64,000 nucleotides of DNA from Areca catechu (GCA_021397845.1 CM038053.1:141746541-141810540); one strand, 5' to 3'; shown: positions 9,236-20,312, counted from the stretch's first letter. Numbers and translations are program-made. Notes: generated from the sequence alone by a model not told the origin.

Positions 9236-11136
9236 CCAAACAGCTTCCTTTGTGCATCAGATGCTGCAATATATTCCGCTTCGCATACAGAGTCTGCTAC
9301 AGTGTGCTGCTTGGAACTCTTCCAACATATCGCTCCACCATTCAGGGTAAAAACAAAACCAGATACACTCTTGCTATCATCCCTATCTGACTGGAAACTA
9401 GAGTCAGTATACCCCACAAGTTTCAAGTCAGGTCCTCCAAAAAGAAGCCACTGGTCCTTGGTATTTCGCAAATACTTCAGGATGGTCTTTGCAACCTTCC
9501 AGTGTGCTTCACCTGGGTCAGACTGGTATCGACTCACTATTCCTAATGAGTATGCCACGTCTGGTCTAGTACATTTCATGGCATACATGATGGACCCTAC
9601 TACCGAAGCATAAGGAATCCTACTCATACACTCTCTTTCCTCAGGAGTTGTCGGACAATCCTTCTTGGAAAGAGAAATTCCATGGCCTATCGGAAGATAG
9701 CCTTTCTTGGAATTCTCCATGCTGAACCTTTTCAGCACGATATCAATGTACGTAGACTGGGATAAACCCAGAAGCTTCCTTGATCTATCCCTATAGATCT
9801 TCATACCTAGTATGAAAGAAGCTTCACCCAGGTCTTTCATAGAAAACTGGGATGACAACCAGACCTTTATTCCCTGTAATGCAGGGATGTCATTCCCGAT
9901 TAAGAGAATATCATCCACATACAGTACAAGAAATACAACTACAGAACCATTTGCCCACTTATATATGCAGGGTTCTTCTTTGTTCCTAACAAAACCATAC
10001 GTCTTGATACACTTATTAAAATGCATGTTCCAACTCCGAGATGCCTGCTTTAGTCCATAGATGGACCTACTAAGCTTACATACCTTAGATTCATCTGTGG
10101 ATGTGAACCCTTCAGGTTGCATCATATACACCTCCTCATCTAGCTCACCATTCAGGAAAGCTGTTCGGACATCCATTTGCCAGATTTCATAATCCAGATA
10201 TGCAGCTAAGGCAAGCATAATCCGAATAGACTTGAGCATTGCCACAGGGGAAAACATCTCGTCATAGTCAATACCATAACGTTGACGATAACCCTTGGCA
10301 ACCAAACAGGCTTTATAGGTCTCTACCTGCCCATCTGCGCCCCATTTCCTTTTGAAGACCCATTTCCACCCAATGGGTTTTACCCCTTCAGGTGGATCAA
10401 CCAAAGTCCATACTTTGTTGATTTCCATGGACTCCATTTCAGATTTCATGGCTCCCAGCCACAACTCAGAATCAGACCTCTGCATCGCGTCCATATAGGT
10501 GATTGGATCCTCGTTGTTCTCATCAAGCTCAACGGGATCACCGTCTCGGACCAGAAAACCATAGTATCTGTCCGGTTGACGCGGTACTCTACCAGATCTC
10601 CTTAATGACTGGTCAATAGGTTCAAGGTTTGATCTTATCATAACGGGTTCTATAGCAGTCCTTGAGTGATTTGGTTCTTCTATCTGTTGAACTTCAGTAA
10701 GCTCAACATTGGCAGCTTGAGCACCTTCAGTAAGGTACTCCCTTTCCAAAAAGGTAGCTCTAAGACTGACGAACAATTTTTGTTCCCCAGGCATATAGAA
10801 GAAATAACCCTTAGACTCTTTAGGATACCCAATAAAGAGGCACCTGTTAGACCTAGGTCCAAGTTTATCTGTTTCCAAATGCTTGACATAAGCCGAACAT
10901 CCCCAAACCTGAAGGTGTGATAGACTCGGCTTACGCCCATTCCATATTTCATATGGAGTTTTGTTAACAGACTTACTCGGAACTCTATTTAGAAGATAGC
11001 ATGCTGACTCCAAAGCATACCCCCAAAAGGAAGTTGACAGAGTTGCAAATCCCATCATGGATCTGACCATGTCTAACAGAGTCCGATTCCTCCTTTCAGA
11101 CACACCATTTAACTGAGGCATCCCAGGAGTGTCCAT
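9236..11136 (-). CDS. Copia A pol: integrase C-terminal half, reverse transcriptase, RNase H
   Basis: This minus-strand frame is open for about 630 codons. It begins inside integrase (PQLNGVSERRNRTLLDMVRS carries the catalytic Glu region; then YEIWNGRKPSLSHLQVWGC and FIGYPKESKGYFFY). The Copia reverse transcriptase follows: WTLVDPPEGVKPIGWKWVFK, AFLNGELDEEVYMMQPEGF, YGLKQASRSWN, and the catalytic YVDD at about 9910-9921. RNase H starts at GYTDSSFQSDRDDSKSVSGF and AEYIAASDA. It reads through to a spurious stop at 9049 after the frameshift near 9235. The piece joins integrase's first half (11109-11378) by another frameshift. Only an intact sister copy could mobilise this element now. Confidence 0.9.
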
Positions 11137-11378
11137 TGAGAGAGAATCCCATTCTCTTCAAGATAAGTCAGAAACTCCCCAGAAAGATATTCTCCACCTC
11201 GATCTGATCGAAGGATTTTAATAAGCTTCCCAGTTTGTCTTTCAACTTCATTACGATACCGTTTGAACATCTCAAACGATTCAGATTTATGTCTCATCAA
11301 AAAGACATAACCGTACCTTGAGAGGTCGTCCATAAATGTAATGAAATATTTATACCCATCCTTGGCATCGACATTCAT
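11109..11378 (-). pseudogene. Copia A integrase catalytic core, first half
   Basis: This minus-strand frame has the rve-type core: YKYFITFMDDLSRYGYVFLM supplies a catalytic Asp and LRSDRGGEYLSGEF supplies the second Asp of the DDE triad. The frame ends in LLGCLS after a shift; the remainder (PQLNGVSERRN) is in another frame from 11136 on. A second shift separates it from the upstream gag-protease frame, which ends at 11402. Confidence 0.85.
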
Positions 11379-11401
11379 TGGTCCACATACATCAGTATGT
11401 A

Positions 11402-12286
11402 CTAGAACAAAATGTCATCGGCTCGTACACCTTTTCCAATAAAAGGTGACTTGGTCATCTTACCAAGTAAACAAGATTCACAGGTTGGCAGTAATTCATA
11501 ATCACTAACATTTAGGAGACCTTCTCTCACTAACCTGTTGATTCTATTCTTGTTTATATGACCTAGCCTACAATGCCAGAGATAAGCATCATTGACATTA
11601 TCTAATCTAGGGCGTTTGCAAGAAATGTACATTACACCAACAGGCTGTGATAAAACATAAATGCCATTCTTAATATGTCCAGTCATAACCATAATATCAT
11701 TCATAATGACTTTGCAAAAATCACTCTTGATTAATAGTTCATAACCATTACTGGCCAACTGGCCTACAGAGATAATATTTACAAGGAATGATGGACAATA
11801 GTGACAATCACTAAGAACAACTTTACAAGGCTCGAAAAATAGATTGACAATTCTCAATGCCAGGACTGGAGCTTGACATCCATTCCCCACATTCAGAAAT
11901 CTCTCGCCATTCTCGAATCTTCTACTAACTTGTAGTCCCTGCAACGTATTGCAAATATGATAAGGACTACCAGTATCTAATATCCAGTTAGTAGTATCAC
12001 AAATAGAAAAACAACAAGGATTTATCATATAAATACCTTGTCCAGCAACCTTTTGCTGCTTCCTCTTCTTCGACCTGTTCGAGTCAAGTGTAGCTAGGTA
12101 AGCGGAATAATTCCTCTTCCAATGACCCGGCTTCTTACAGTAGAAGCATTCTGCCTGACTCTGGTCAGCCTTCTTCTTAATCTGACTGGGCCCAGCACTT
12201 TGCACCATTCTATTTTTATTCTTTTTCTTTTTCCCTTTCTTAAAGGGGCGACGCCTTGCCGCACTGCCTCCCATTAAATTCACCAA
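11402..12286 (-). CDS. Copia A gag C-terminus, protease and integrase zinc domain
   Basis: This is a 294-codon minus-strand frame. Residues about 15-40 are Lys/Arg-rich; a CCHC zinc knuckle follows as CFYCKKPGHWKRNY, in which the last Cys is replaced by Tyr. The aspartic protease active site is WILDTGSPYHIC. After the protease comes the GAG-pre-integrase zinc region: LWHCRLGHINKNRINRL and CESCLLGKMTKSPF. Its 5' end is out of frame with gag at 12320-12892; an in-frame stop or frameshift lies at 12287-12325. The lost Cys probably weakens RNA binding in this copy. Confidence 0.9.
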   Translation of the reverse strand: MVNLMGGSAARRRPFKKGKKKKNKNRMVQSAGPSQIKKKADQSQAECFYCKKPGHWKRNYSAYLATLDSNRSKKRKQQKVAGQGIYMINPCCFSICDTTNWILDTGSPYHICNTLQGLQVSRRFENGERFLNVGNGCQAPVLALRIVNLFFEPCKVVLSDCHYCPSFLVNIISVGQLASNGYELLIKSDFCKVIMNDIMVMTGHIKNGIYVLSQPVGVMYISCKRPRLDNVNDAYLWHCRLGHINKNRINRLVREGLLNVSDYELLPTCESCLLGKMTKSPFIGKGVRADDILF

Positions 12287-12319
12287 GCTCTTTTGGAGCT
12301 GGTGATCCTTTTCATAAGT

Positions 12320-12892
12320 CTATAGTAACCCCATCAACCCATGGTAGTTGACTACAGGCCTTGTTAATCTATAGTGATCTAGAAAAGGTAAGTAGGAGGG
12401 AGGCAAAGAATTCAAAATCGCATCTTTCCCAAGCTGCTCGTGGAAAGGATATCCGAGTTTGGCCAAGCGCTCGATCATCTCGATCATGTACAATACATGA
12501 TCAGTGACCGAGGACCCTTCAGTCATTCGAGCGTTGAAGATGGTAGAGGAAATCCTGTACCTTTCAATGTCGTCTGGAGCACCAAAAGATTCCTTCAACT
12601 TTTGAAGGATTTCCTCCAGTTGGGCCTCCTCGAATCTGCGACTGAACTCGTCGTTCATAGCCGCCAACATAATGCACCGCACCGTAGTACGGTCAGAGAC
12701 CCACTTTTGATAAGCATCTCTGACTGCAGTATGTGCGGTGGGGGCTGGCCCCTCAGGTGCCGGATCCGTTAATACATAAAGGATCCGTTCGTACTCGAGA
12801 ACAATTCTCAGTCTTCGATACCAGCTATCGAAGTTGGGTCCCATGAGCTTGTCATTATCTAATAATGACCGGAGTGACAGATTAGTAGACAT
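12320..12892 (-). CDS. Copia A gag (capsid region)
   Basis: This 190-codon minus-strand frame begins MSTNLSLRSLLDNDKLMGPN, the usual plant Copia gag start, followed by FDSWYRRLRIVLEYERI. The middle has the UBN2-type capsid signature: AMNDEFSRRFEE, IFNARMTEGSSVTDHVLYM, KDAILNSLPPSY. It ends VNYHGLMGLL, after which a frame change leads to the zinc-knuckle frame. The ATG at 12892 is preceded by the long leader and is the natural start. In the particle this protein would form the capsid shell. Confidence 0.9.
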   Translation of the reverse strand: MSTNLSLRSLLDNDKLMGPNFDSWYRRLRIVLEYERILYVLTDPAPEGPAPTAHTAVRDAYQKWVSDRTTVRCIMLAAMNDEFSRRFEEAQLEEILQKLKESFGAPDDIERYRISSTIFNARMTEGSSVTDHVLYMIEMIERLAKLGYPFHEQLGKDAILNSLPPSYLPFLDHYRLTRPVVNYHGLMGLL

Positions 12893-14756
12893 TATCTGAA
12901 AAAGAAAACCAAGACTATTTAGTATATGAATTATTTAAAACTTAAAGACATAGACTTTTGTCTAAAAGCTCCTCCCACTATTTTATTCAGACTGGTAGCC
13001 TCTACCTCCAATCTGAAGAATAACACTTATCCCTTAGTGGGTACCAGAATCCAATAGACAATACATGAGCCCGACTATGGTTGGCCAACCCATGTTCATC
13101 TAAAGGTAGGTTCATAACCAGTTGTTTCTCCAAACAACTCCTAGTAATTTATTTTGCCCTAGGAACACTTCAATCGGCCTTTGGGCTACCTGCTAAAGAA
13201 GGTCCCATTTAGGTCCAACCATTAACATGACTGATCTTAATGCTTCTAGCTAACAAATGATCAAGCCCGACTTTGGCCGGCTAACCTGACCACCTGTTTA
13301 AGAAAGATGCATTATGTCATCATATAATGAATGACAATTCCAATAGTATGATGACCACCCGATCTATGGATCTGCCGATGATCACCCCACTACTGGACTC
13401 ATTACCAAACATCTTAATGGGAGGCTAAGACAAAAAATTATCATATAATTTCCATCTTTTTAAGGACCTAATAATTTAGAGGTTTTATACATGTTGTGAC
13501 AGAAGAGAAAGGATAAGTCATGGATTATCTTTCACTAACTTCATATGTTAATGAAAAGGGTTACATGAACCACAAAATCCATGGGCACCTAAATCAGTCA
13601 AGCTGATTAACCTTATTGGCATGGGCTAACTCGAATCAATGAGCTAACTAATCAAAACTGGTTGACCATATTGGCCAGGTAAGTGAGATCAAGGTTATGG
13701 GTTAAGCCATTAACCATCTTTCCTTAGACACCAATATCATTGGCCAGGAAAGAGGTAGCCCCAAAAACCATAGATCAAAAGCCATACTTACTTTAGACAC
13801 CAATTGGTTCACCAATTTCAATTAGACTAGCCTAAGGAATCGGGTCCTACCACGAAGCCAAGATTAAGTCCATTTAGATGTATGGACCAATCAATCTAAC
13901 TATTAGATAGATACTAGAGAAGAACCTTAACTCAACATTTGATTAAGTTAATTCTCTATTAAGTCCTATTCATCTAAACTTAGGTCTAACCCAGTTAGGA
14001 CCTAATTCAAGCTAACCCATTTAAACCAAAGTTATGAATATGACATAGATCTTAAAATCATATCCTTAGATCATTTAGTCACTTAGATTTACTTAATTCA
14101 TAATTAAGTTAATCATACAACAGATTGAAACATTTTCAAAAAACTTTATAAAACATTTTTACAAGAAAATCCAATTTTTAAATTTCTGTTCACTGTGAAG
14201 TGTCGACACTTCAGTAGCAAGTGTCGACACTAGGTGTCGATACTACTCTGAGACAGGTCGACACACAGAGAACCGATTTCTGTGTTTTTGTTCATGAGTC
14301 GACACCTAGAAGGCCAAGTGTCGACACATAGACACCCAAGTGTCGACACTAGGTAAACCAAGTGTCGACACTTGATCAAATCCGAGCACAGAAATGCTGA
14401 AATCCAAACTTTGTCTTTTCTAAACTTGAATTTTATGTTAAACTATTTAACATAGCAATCATAAACTAACTTTAGAACATTTCTAAAACATTTTATGACT
14501 TCAAATTTAGAACATAATAAAGATCAAAATATTTTAATCTTTACTTTTTTCTTTTCTTTTTCTTCTTCATGAGTCCTTCACAATGGCAACCCTACACGCC
14601 ATAGGAGATCCCTTTGAATGGGAAGTGAGGGTCTTGCAGCCTTACTTCTCTCCTATGACCGGACGGCCTGGTGAGGCACTCAATCCGAGTACTTGCAAAA
14701 AATTAAACTGATTTTATAATGTTTATACTAAACATTCATGCTAGAGCAACCTTGTT
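12893..14756 (-). other. Copia A untranslated leader
   Basis: About 1.86 kb lies between the primer site and the gag start with no long frame on the minus strand. It contains the palindrome cluster at 14198-14373 and otherwise unremarkable AT-rich sequence. A leader this long may hold packaging signals; none can be assigned by eye. Confidence 0.7.
14198..14373. repeat. Palindrome cluster AGTGTCGACACT in Copia A leader
   Basis: Eight TCGACAC/GTGTCGA-type elements lie within 176 bp, at 14198, 14219, 14233, 14255, 14295, 14316, 14338 and 14360. Several are perfect aagtgtcgacact. They match the LTR clusters at 7875-7957 and about 15779-15862, so the same motif flanks the primer site on both sides. 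Confidence 0.9.
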
Positions 14757-14768
14757 GCTCTGATACCA
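14757..14768 (-). other. Copia A primer-binding site (initiator-Met tRNA)
   Basis: The minus strand reads TGGTATCAGAGC two bases inside the 5' LTR end (14771). This is the standard plant primer site complementary to the 3' end of tRNA-iMet. Confidence 0.95.
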
Positions 14769-14770
14769 AT

Positions 14771-16826
14771 TGAAAGGAAAACTAGTAGCAAGCATGCTTT
14801 GTATTTTAAAACTTTTTCAAAATAACATGCAGCGGAAGCATGATAAAATGATTAACATTTAATCTAAGCATGCTTTAAAACTTTTCTATGCTACTTGTCC
14901 CAAGATCTTGCATGAATGATTAATATAAACAGTGAAATCATGAATTCATGCTATGAACATTTCAAAGCAACATATCTATATATGTAAAACCATACCTTGT
15001 ATGAAATGGAGACGCTCTCCACTGCGAAAGATCCAGGAGCAGGAGAAAGAACTCTGCTTAGCCGCACACGTGTCCGGCCTCTATAGGTGGTTCACACCAG
15101 GGTTCTTTCAAAATCTACTTCCACTCCAAGTGCTAGCTTGTTGTGGAACGATTTGATCGGGACTCCTTTTCTTCTTTCGATGCCGGACTCTCTGAATGAA
15201 TGAAGAAGCTCAAGAGGTGGAGAATGAGTGGTTGGAACCCTTCCCAAACACTCAATCCTAAGACCTAGATCTCTAGGTACAAAAATGCACACTTTTCTCC
15301 AAAAACCTCACACATAAAAACTAGAACTTTTTCCTAGTTTCTTCCCTTTCTTCCCTTTGATTTTTCTAGCATTTATTTGCTGAATTTTTCCTTATTTTCG
15401 TCCTCCCATTTCAGCCCCTTAAGTAGATGGAGAGGGAGAGGGAGAGTGGGGAGTTATAGGTGTGGTAATGGGTAGTTATGGGGAGTTATGGTCATGGGAA
15501 GTTACATAACTCCCCAAAAATGAATTTAAACTTATTTAAATTTAGATTAAATATATTAATTGATTTTAATTTATAACTAAAATCAATTGGGTCAAGTGTG
15601 CATACATTGGGTTCAACCCGATTGGACCCAAACCCATTTTGAACCAAATCCTATTTGATTCATTCCAGATTTTTATAGCTCAATCAAATTGGGCTATCAA
15701 GTAATCACATTACTTAATTCACCTCCATGCATCACCAACTATTAGTGAAAATTTCATGTCACAACTTTTGTGACATCAAGTGTCTACACTTGCGAAATCA
15801 ACAAGTGTCGACACTTACACAAGTGTCGACACTTTCAAGAATATCAAGTGTTGACACTTGGATAAAGAAAAACCCTTTTTTTCTGTGAGTCCACGAACGA
15901 TTCCCAATCGTTCTCCGATCACTAGATCAAATAGAAACCCCTATGGTGTGTGACCCCATAGGTTCGAACACTAAGCCGGTAGCACTGGAACATTTTCAAT
16001 ACCAGTCAAAGTCGCCATCTAGCAATGACACCCGACGTCCGGATAGGTCGAAGTTACAGAGCAACAATCAAGAACCAGGAGATATGGAAACCTTGTAATT
16101 AATCCCTTTGACCTCAATTCTCAGAAAGACTTAGGGTTTAACTACCCAACCCATAAAGTCCATCAATAATGTGTCTCAATCTCACAAGTCCTGTAACACT
16201 TTACAGTGACTACCCTGGCCAAGGTTTTGCTAAATTGAAACACAGTAAGATATCTGCTCCAAACACTTTGGAGGGGTCAATCCCATCTTGATCCGATCAC
16301 CGCTACACGAGTACTTAACTGTACCCAGAAACCTTCCGTCCCTGGATTAGAAGTCCAGATAGTCCAGTACCAAAGTACAGTGAGTTGCTTGCAAGCTACC
16401 ATGACGATCTCATGTCTGAGGGATAACTACGTCCATATCAAAACTCTAGGCAGAAAAAGTACAGACGGGTCACATTCGATGAAATGTCAAACACAACATC
16501 TGCATGCCATACCAGTGTCTCTACACTCTTTGGTTAAGAGGACAACCAACGACTATGGCACACAACGACCTATACTTGATATACTATCATCCTGAAATAA
16601 GTATATCATTTGGTCGCGAACAATTTTAGGACTATATGATATATCCTCTCTATATCACATACAAATAGTCCTAAGGACTTCATCACTGAAGAACTCATTA
16701 CAGAAAGATGAAATAGTGATGAACTGCCAGAATAAATATTTTATTCAATAATATAATTCATATATAATTACATCAAATGTACAACTGTTTATAGTAGAAA
16801 TTGGCTTTGGGACACATTTCCCAACA
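14771..16826 (-). repeat. Copia A 5' LTR
   Basis: It is almost identical to 6868-8922 and followed by the TSD TAATC at 16827-16831. It carries the same four-palindrome cluster. On the minus strand this copy would act as promoter. Confidence 0.95.
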
Positions 16827-16831
16827 TAATC

Positions 16832-17107
16832 AGCCTCGTACCTCGGGTATTGATCGGCTTTACGCCTCTTGACGTTGATCAGCCTTATGCCTCTTGGGCG
16901 TTGATCAGCCTTATACCTCTTAGGCATTGATCCGCTTTAGGTGCCTTGGACATTGATCGGCTTTATGCCCCATGAGTGTTGATCAGCCTTATGGCTTATT
17001 GATCGGCCTTGTGCTGCTTTTGGGCATTGGTCGGCTTCGTGCCTCTTGATCAACCATGACCATTTCTTATGGACCCAACACAAATAGATCAAATCTATCA
17101 TATCACA
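16832..17107 (-). repeat. Element C 5' LTR, second part
   Basis: It continues 6485-6867 after removal of Copia A and matches 1695-1973, including the 24-bp minisatellite at 16832-17045 and the closing ATCACA. Copia B resumes at 17108 with ATAAAGGGTAAAC, aligned to 9338 in element A. Confidence 0.85.
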
Positions 17108-18749
17108 ATAAAGGGTAAACACAAAACCAGACACACTCTTACTATCAACTCTGTCTGACTAAAAATTGGAGTCAGTGTACCCCATAAGTTTTAAGTTAGA
17201 ATCTCCATAAATAAGCCATTGGTCCTTAGTATTTCTCAAATACTTAAGGATGTTCTTAACAATTTTCCAATGAGCTTTACCTGGGTCAAACTGGTATCTA
17301 CTCAGTACCCCTAGTGAGTATGCCACGTTTGGTCTAGTATATAGCATAGCATACATAATAGAACCCCCTGCCAAAGTATATAGAATCCTACTCATATGCT
17401 CTCTTTCCTCAAGAGTTGTCGCACAATCCTTCTTGGAAAGATTAATTCCATGACTTATCTGAAGATAGCCTCTTTTGGGATTTTCCATGCTAAACTCCTT
17501 CAACACAATGCTATGTACATAGATTAGGACAATCCCAAAAGCTTCTTAGATCTATCTCTATAGATCTTCATACCCAGTATGTATGAGGCTTCACCCAAGT
17601 CTTTCATAGAGAATTGAGATGAAAGCCAGACCTTTATTCCTTGTAATGCTAGAATGTCATTCTCGATTAGAAGAATGTCATCTATATACAAAACAAGAAA
17701 TACAACTACATAACCATTTGCCCACTTATATATACAAGGTTCCTCTTCGTTCCTAACGAAGCCATACATCTTGATACACTTATCAAACCACATGTTCCAA
17801 CTCCGAGAAGCCTGCTTCAATCCATAAATGGACCTCTGCAGCTTGTATACTTTAGACTCATCTATGGATGTGAACCCTTCAGGTTGCATTATATACACCT
17901 CCTCCTCTAGCTCACCATTTAGGAAAGCTGTTCGAACATCCATTTGCCAGATTTCATAATCTAAATATACAACTATAGCAAGCATAATCCGAATGGACTT
18001 GAGCATTGCCATAGGAGAAAATATCTCATCATAGTCAATACCATAATGCTGACGATACCCCTTGGCAACCAGATGGGTTTTATAGGTCTCCACCTACCCA
18101 TCTGCACCCTGCTTCCACTTGAAGATCCACTTGCACCCAATGAATTTTATCCCTTCAGGTGGATCAACCAATGTCCATACATTTTTGACTTCCATGGATT
18201 CCATTTCGGATTTCATAGCTCTCAACCATGAATCAGAATCAGACCTTGAAATTGCATCCATAAAGGTGATCGAGTCCTCGTTGTTCTCATCAAGCTCAAT
18301 AGGATCACTATCTTGGACCAAGAAACAGTAGTATCTGTCCGATTGACGTGATCTCTACCAAATCTCCTTAATGGTTGCACATGGGCTCTGGATCTGATCT
18401 AATCAAATCTGGTTCTATAGTGGTCTTAGAGTGAGAAGGTTTTTCTATCTGTTGAACTTTTCCAAGTTCAACCTAAGTAGCTTGAGTGCCTTCACCAAGG
18501 TACTCCCTTTCTAAAAAGGTTGTCCTAAGACTAACAAACAACTTTTATTCCTCGGGAAGATAGAAATAATACTTTTTGAATTCTTTAGGATACCCAACAA
18601 AAAGATACCTATCAGACTTAGGTCCTAGTTTATCCGTCTCCAAATGTCTAACATAAGCCGGACACCCCCAAACCCAAAGGTGAGAAAGAGTTGGCTTGCA
18701 TCCAGTCCATATCTCATATGGAGTTTTATCAATGGACTTACTTAGAACT
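17108..18749 (-). pseudogene. Copia B pol remnant (integrase end, reverse transcriptase, RNase H start)
   Basis: Minus-strand frames at 17159-17506, 17524-18093 and 18094-18321 are colinear with A's pol (9350-10965). They include AFLNGELEEEVYIMQPEGF, YGLKQASRSWNMWF, a YIDD active site in LVLYIDDILL (A has YVDD), and YTRPNVAYSLGVLSRYQ. Stops and shifts separate them. 18322-18749 matches the integrase C-terminal part without an open frame. The sequence is cut at 18749 by the LTR of element D; B's integrase core, gag and 5' LTR are not seen beyond D. Confidence 0.9.
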
Positions 18750-19619
18750 TGTTGGGATATACCGGTTCAGGCATAGATCTGCCATCGGTTTGACCGCTCA
18801 CACACTCCCTCCCAAACCAGGCATGTTGAACCAAAGCGCCTTGAAGAAGCTGAATAGTTAACTGGCAAGACGAAGACACAACTTTCAGCCTTAGCTGAAG
18901 AGTTAGCCTTCGGCCTCAGCCGAAGACATGGCCCTTGGCCTCAACCGAAGGCATGACCTTCATCCCCGACCAAAGACATGGTCTTCGGCCTCCGCTGAAG
19001 ACACGATCTTGGGCTTCAGCCATAGGTGTCATTCCGAAGATGTCTCAAGACGAAGACATCTCAGGATGAAAGCACCTCACCGATCCAGCAACAGACACTC
19101 CTGAAGAGAAAGTCTAAAAGCAGATCTCTGACCTACCTCAAACCCCCATGAATGTGGAGGATAACGATTACAATCGGTTGCCTAACTATCACCTCCAAAG
19201 CACGACCCCGTTGAAGTGGCCACGTGACCACTAACTCCAATGATAATGCCTTTGGCCTAGTTGGAACCGTTTAATAACCGTCCACGATTATGGACAGAGG
19301 GGAATCAATTAACTCCTTCCATTGTAACCACAGAAAAAAGGATGGAGCCACAGGCCGGACCAGACGATATAATTACTGGTAAGAGGGGACACTCAAAGTA
19401 AGGCACAATGAAACCCTGAAAAATCCAAAGTTCCTTTCCTCGCCATCCTCCCTTCTTAGAATCTTCTCCATTCTGTTACTGTAGCCCATCTCTGACTTAG
19501 GCATCGGAGTATCCCCCGCCAGAGAACATCCGAACAGGGGTCTATTTTGTAGGTAAACCAGAGAGCGAACCTGTGATCCAATAGCTTCACCTAGTCAAAA
19601 AAGGAATTCTATGCCAACA
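18750..19619 (+). repeat. Element D 5' LTR
   Basis: It begins TGTTGGGATATACCGG and ends ATGCCAACA, followed by the primer region. The first ~175 bp pair with 54927-55101. An internal stretch (about 18880-19040) repeats short 'cttcggcctcagccgaagacatg' units, themselves imperfect inverted repeats (CTTCGGC...GCCGAAG). Confidence 0.85.
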
Positions 19620-19642
19620 GATTAGCATGCCAGGTAGGGGGA
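19620..19642 (+). other. Element D primer-binding region
   Basis: GATTAGCATGCCAGGTAGGG directly follows the 5' LTR end ACA. It is nearly identical to the primer region of element C on the opposite strand (6461-6484). Confidence 0.7.
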
Positions 19643-19717
19643 GCGTACGAAAGCATACTAAGCATCTACTACTAGCTCTCTTCCTTTAAAAAAAAAGGAA
19701 AGTGTAAGGAGTTTCCA

Positions 19718-20312
19718 ATGGCGAAAGAAAAAACTCAGAATGCCTCAGCAATTAGAAGTCGCATTCCTTCCCAAAAGGGTGAACTCCCGGTAGGGAACAA
19801 CATTCCGCCTCCCACACTTATCGTGAAACAGTAGCAGTTTGAGACTCTCCTGAACCAGGTCAATGCTCTCACGGTTATGGTTCAGAACTTCCAAGATAAA
19901 GCCCTTCAGGTGGGGCATCCGCCAGCCACCTCAAGACAACCATCGATCGCGGAGGGAAAAAGCCCCTCGGGATGGGTCCACTCATCTTTCCCTCTATGAT
20001 CTACCCTTTCCTGAGAATCGAAGCTCCAGAATGCCAAGGCCCACCGACTCACTGCGAAGAGAAAAAAGGCCTAGGCAATCTACCTCTCCTTCCTTCAAAG
20101 ACACCACTCCCAAAAAGGATCTACCGAAGGAAGTTCTCCCTAATTACGAGGGGAAGTTTAAAGCCCTCTAATCGAAGGTCACGAAACTTCGGGAGCAGAA
20201 AGACCACGGTGACCTTGTGACGTATGAACTGTGCCCTCCATTCACTACTCGAATCATGGCCAAAGTTGTCCCCTAGCACTTTAGGGTCCTTTAGATGGAG
20301 CCCTACGACAAC
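19718..20312 (+). pseudogene. Element D gag, 5' part
   Basis: The ATG at 19718 opens MAKEKTQNASAIRSRIPSQK, then a stop (VKQ*QFETLLNQ) and a mixed-frame region of Ser/Pro/Arg-rich linker. The last residues before 20312 spell PFTTRIMAKVVP, HFRV and MEPYDN, the start of the Tat capsid domain. The sequence is cut there by the LTR of element E and continues at 29185 with GTIDPINRLGSFKVH. At least four disabling changes are visible. Confidence 0.85.

Larger units (their letters stand above)
6868..16826 (-). mobile_element. Element A: full-length Ty1/Copia retrotransposon
   Basis: It has two LTRs of 2055 and 2056 bp, both reading TGTTGG...TTTCA on the minus strand, with a perfect 5-bp target-site duplication TAATC (6863-6867 and 16827-16831). 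The interior has a polypurine tract, gag, protease, integrase, reverse transcriptase and RNase H in Copia order on the minus strand, a ~1.9-kb leader, and a TGGTATCAGAGC primer site at the right LTR. The LTRs differ at few positions by eye, so the insertion is young relative to the rest of the window. Coding is broken by a handful of frameshifts. The long LTRs suggest an Angela/Tork-like lineage, but this is a guess. Confidence 0.95.
1314..17107 (-). mobile_element. Element C: gene-capturing, pol-less Gypsy-like LTR element (interrupted by Copia A)
   Basis: Two copies of a ~660-bp terminal repeat bound this element: 1314-1973, and 6485-6867 continued at 16832-17107. The second copy is split by the 9.96-kb Copia A. 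The interior (1974-6484) has, in minus orientation, a Tat-type primer site, an N-terminal gag fragment, two unidentified coding-like blocks, a 97-bp tandem array and a COP1-interacting-protein-like gene fragment, then a polypurine tract. No protease, reverse transcriptase or integrase is present, so it is non-autonomous. The flanks are Copia B on both sides. The string ATAAAGG is seen at 1303-1309 and at 17108-17114, consistent with an insertion-site duplication, although 4 extra bases separate it from the left LTR. Own length is about 5.8 kb. Confidence 0.75.

Noticed and set aside
14757..14768. Initiator-Met tRNA-like sequences (also 21932, 33022, 37311 and 44711) as possible tRNA genes
   Set aside because: Only the short 3'-complementary part is present beside LTR ends; no cloverleaf surrounds it. 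These are primer sites.
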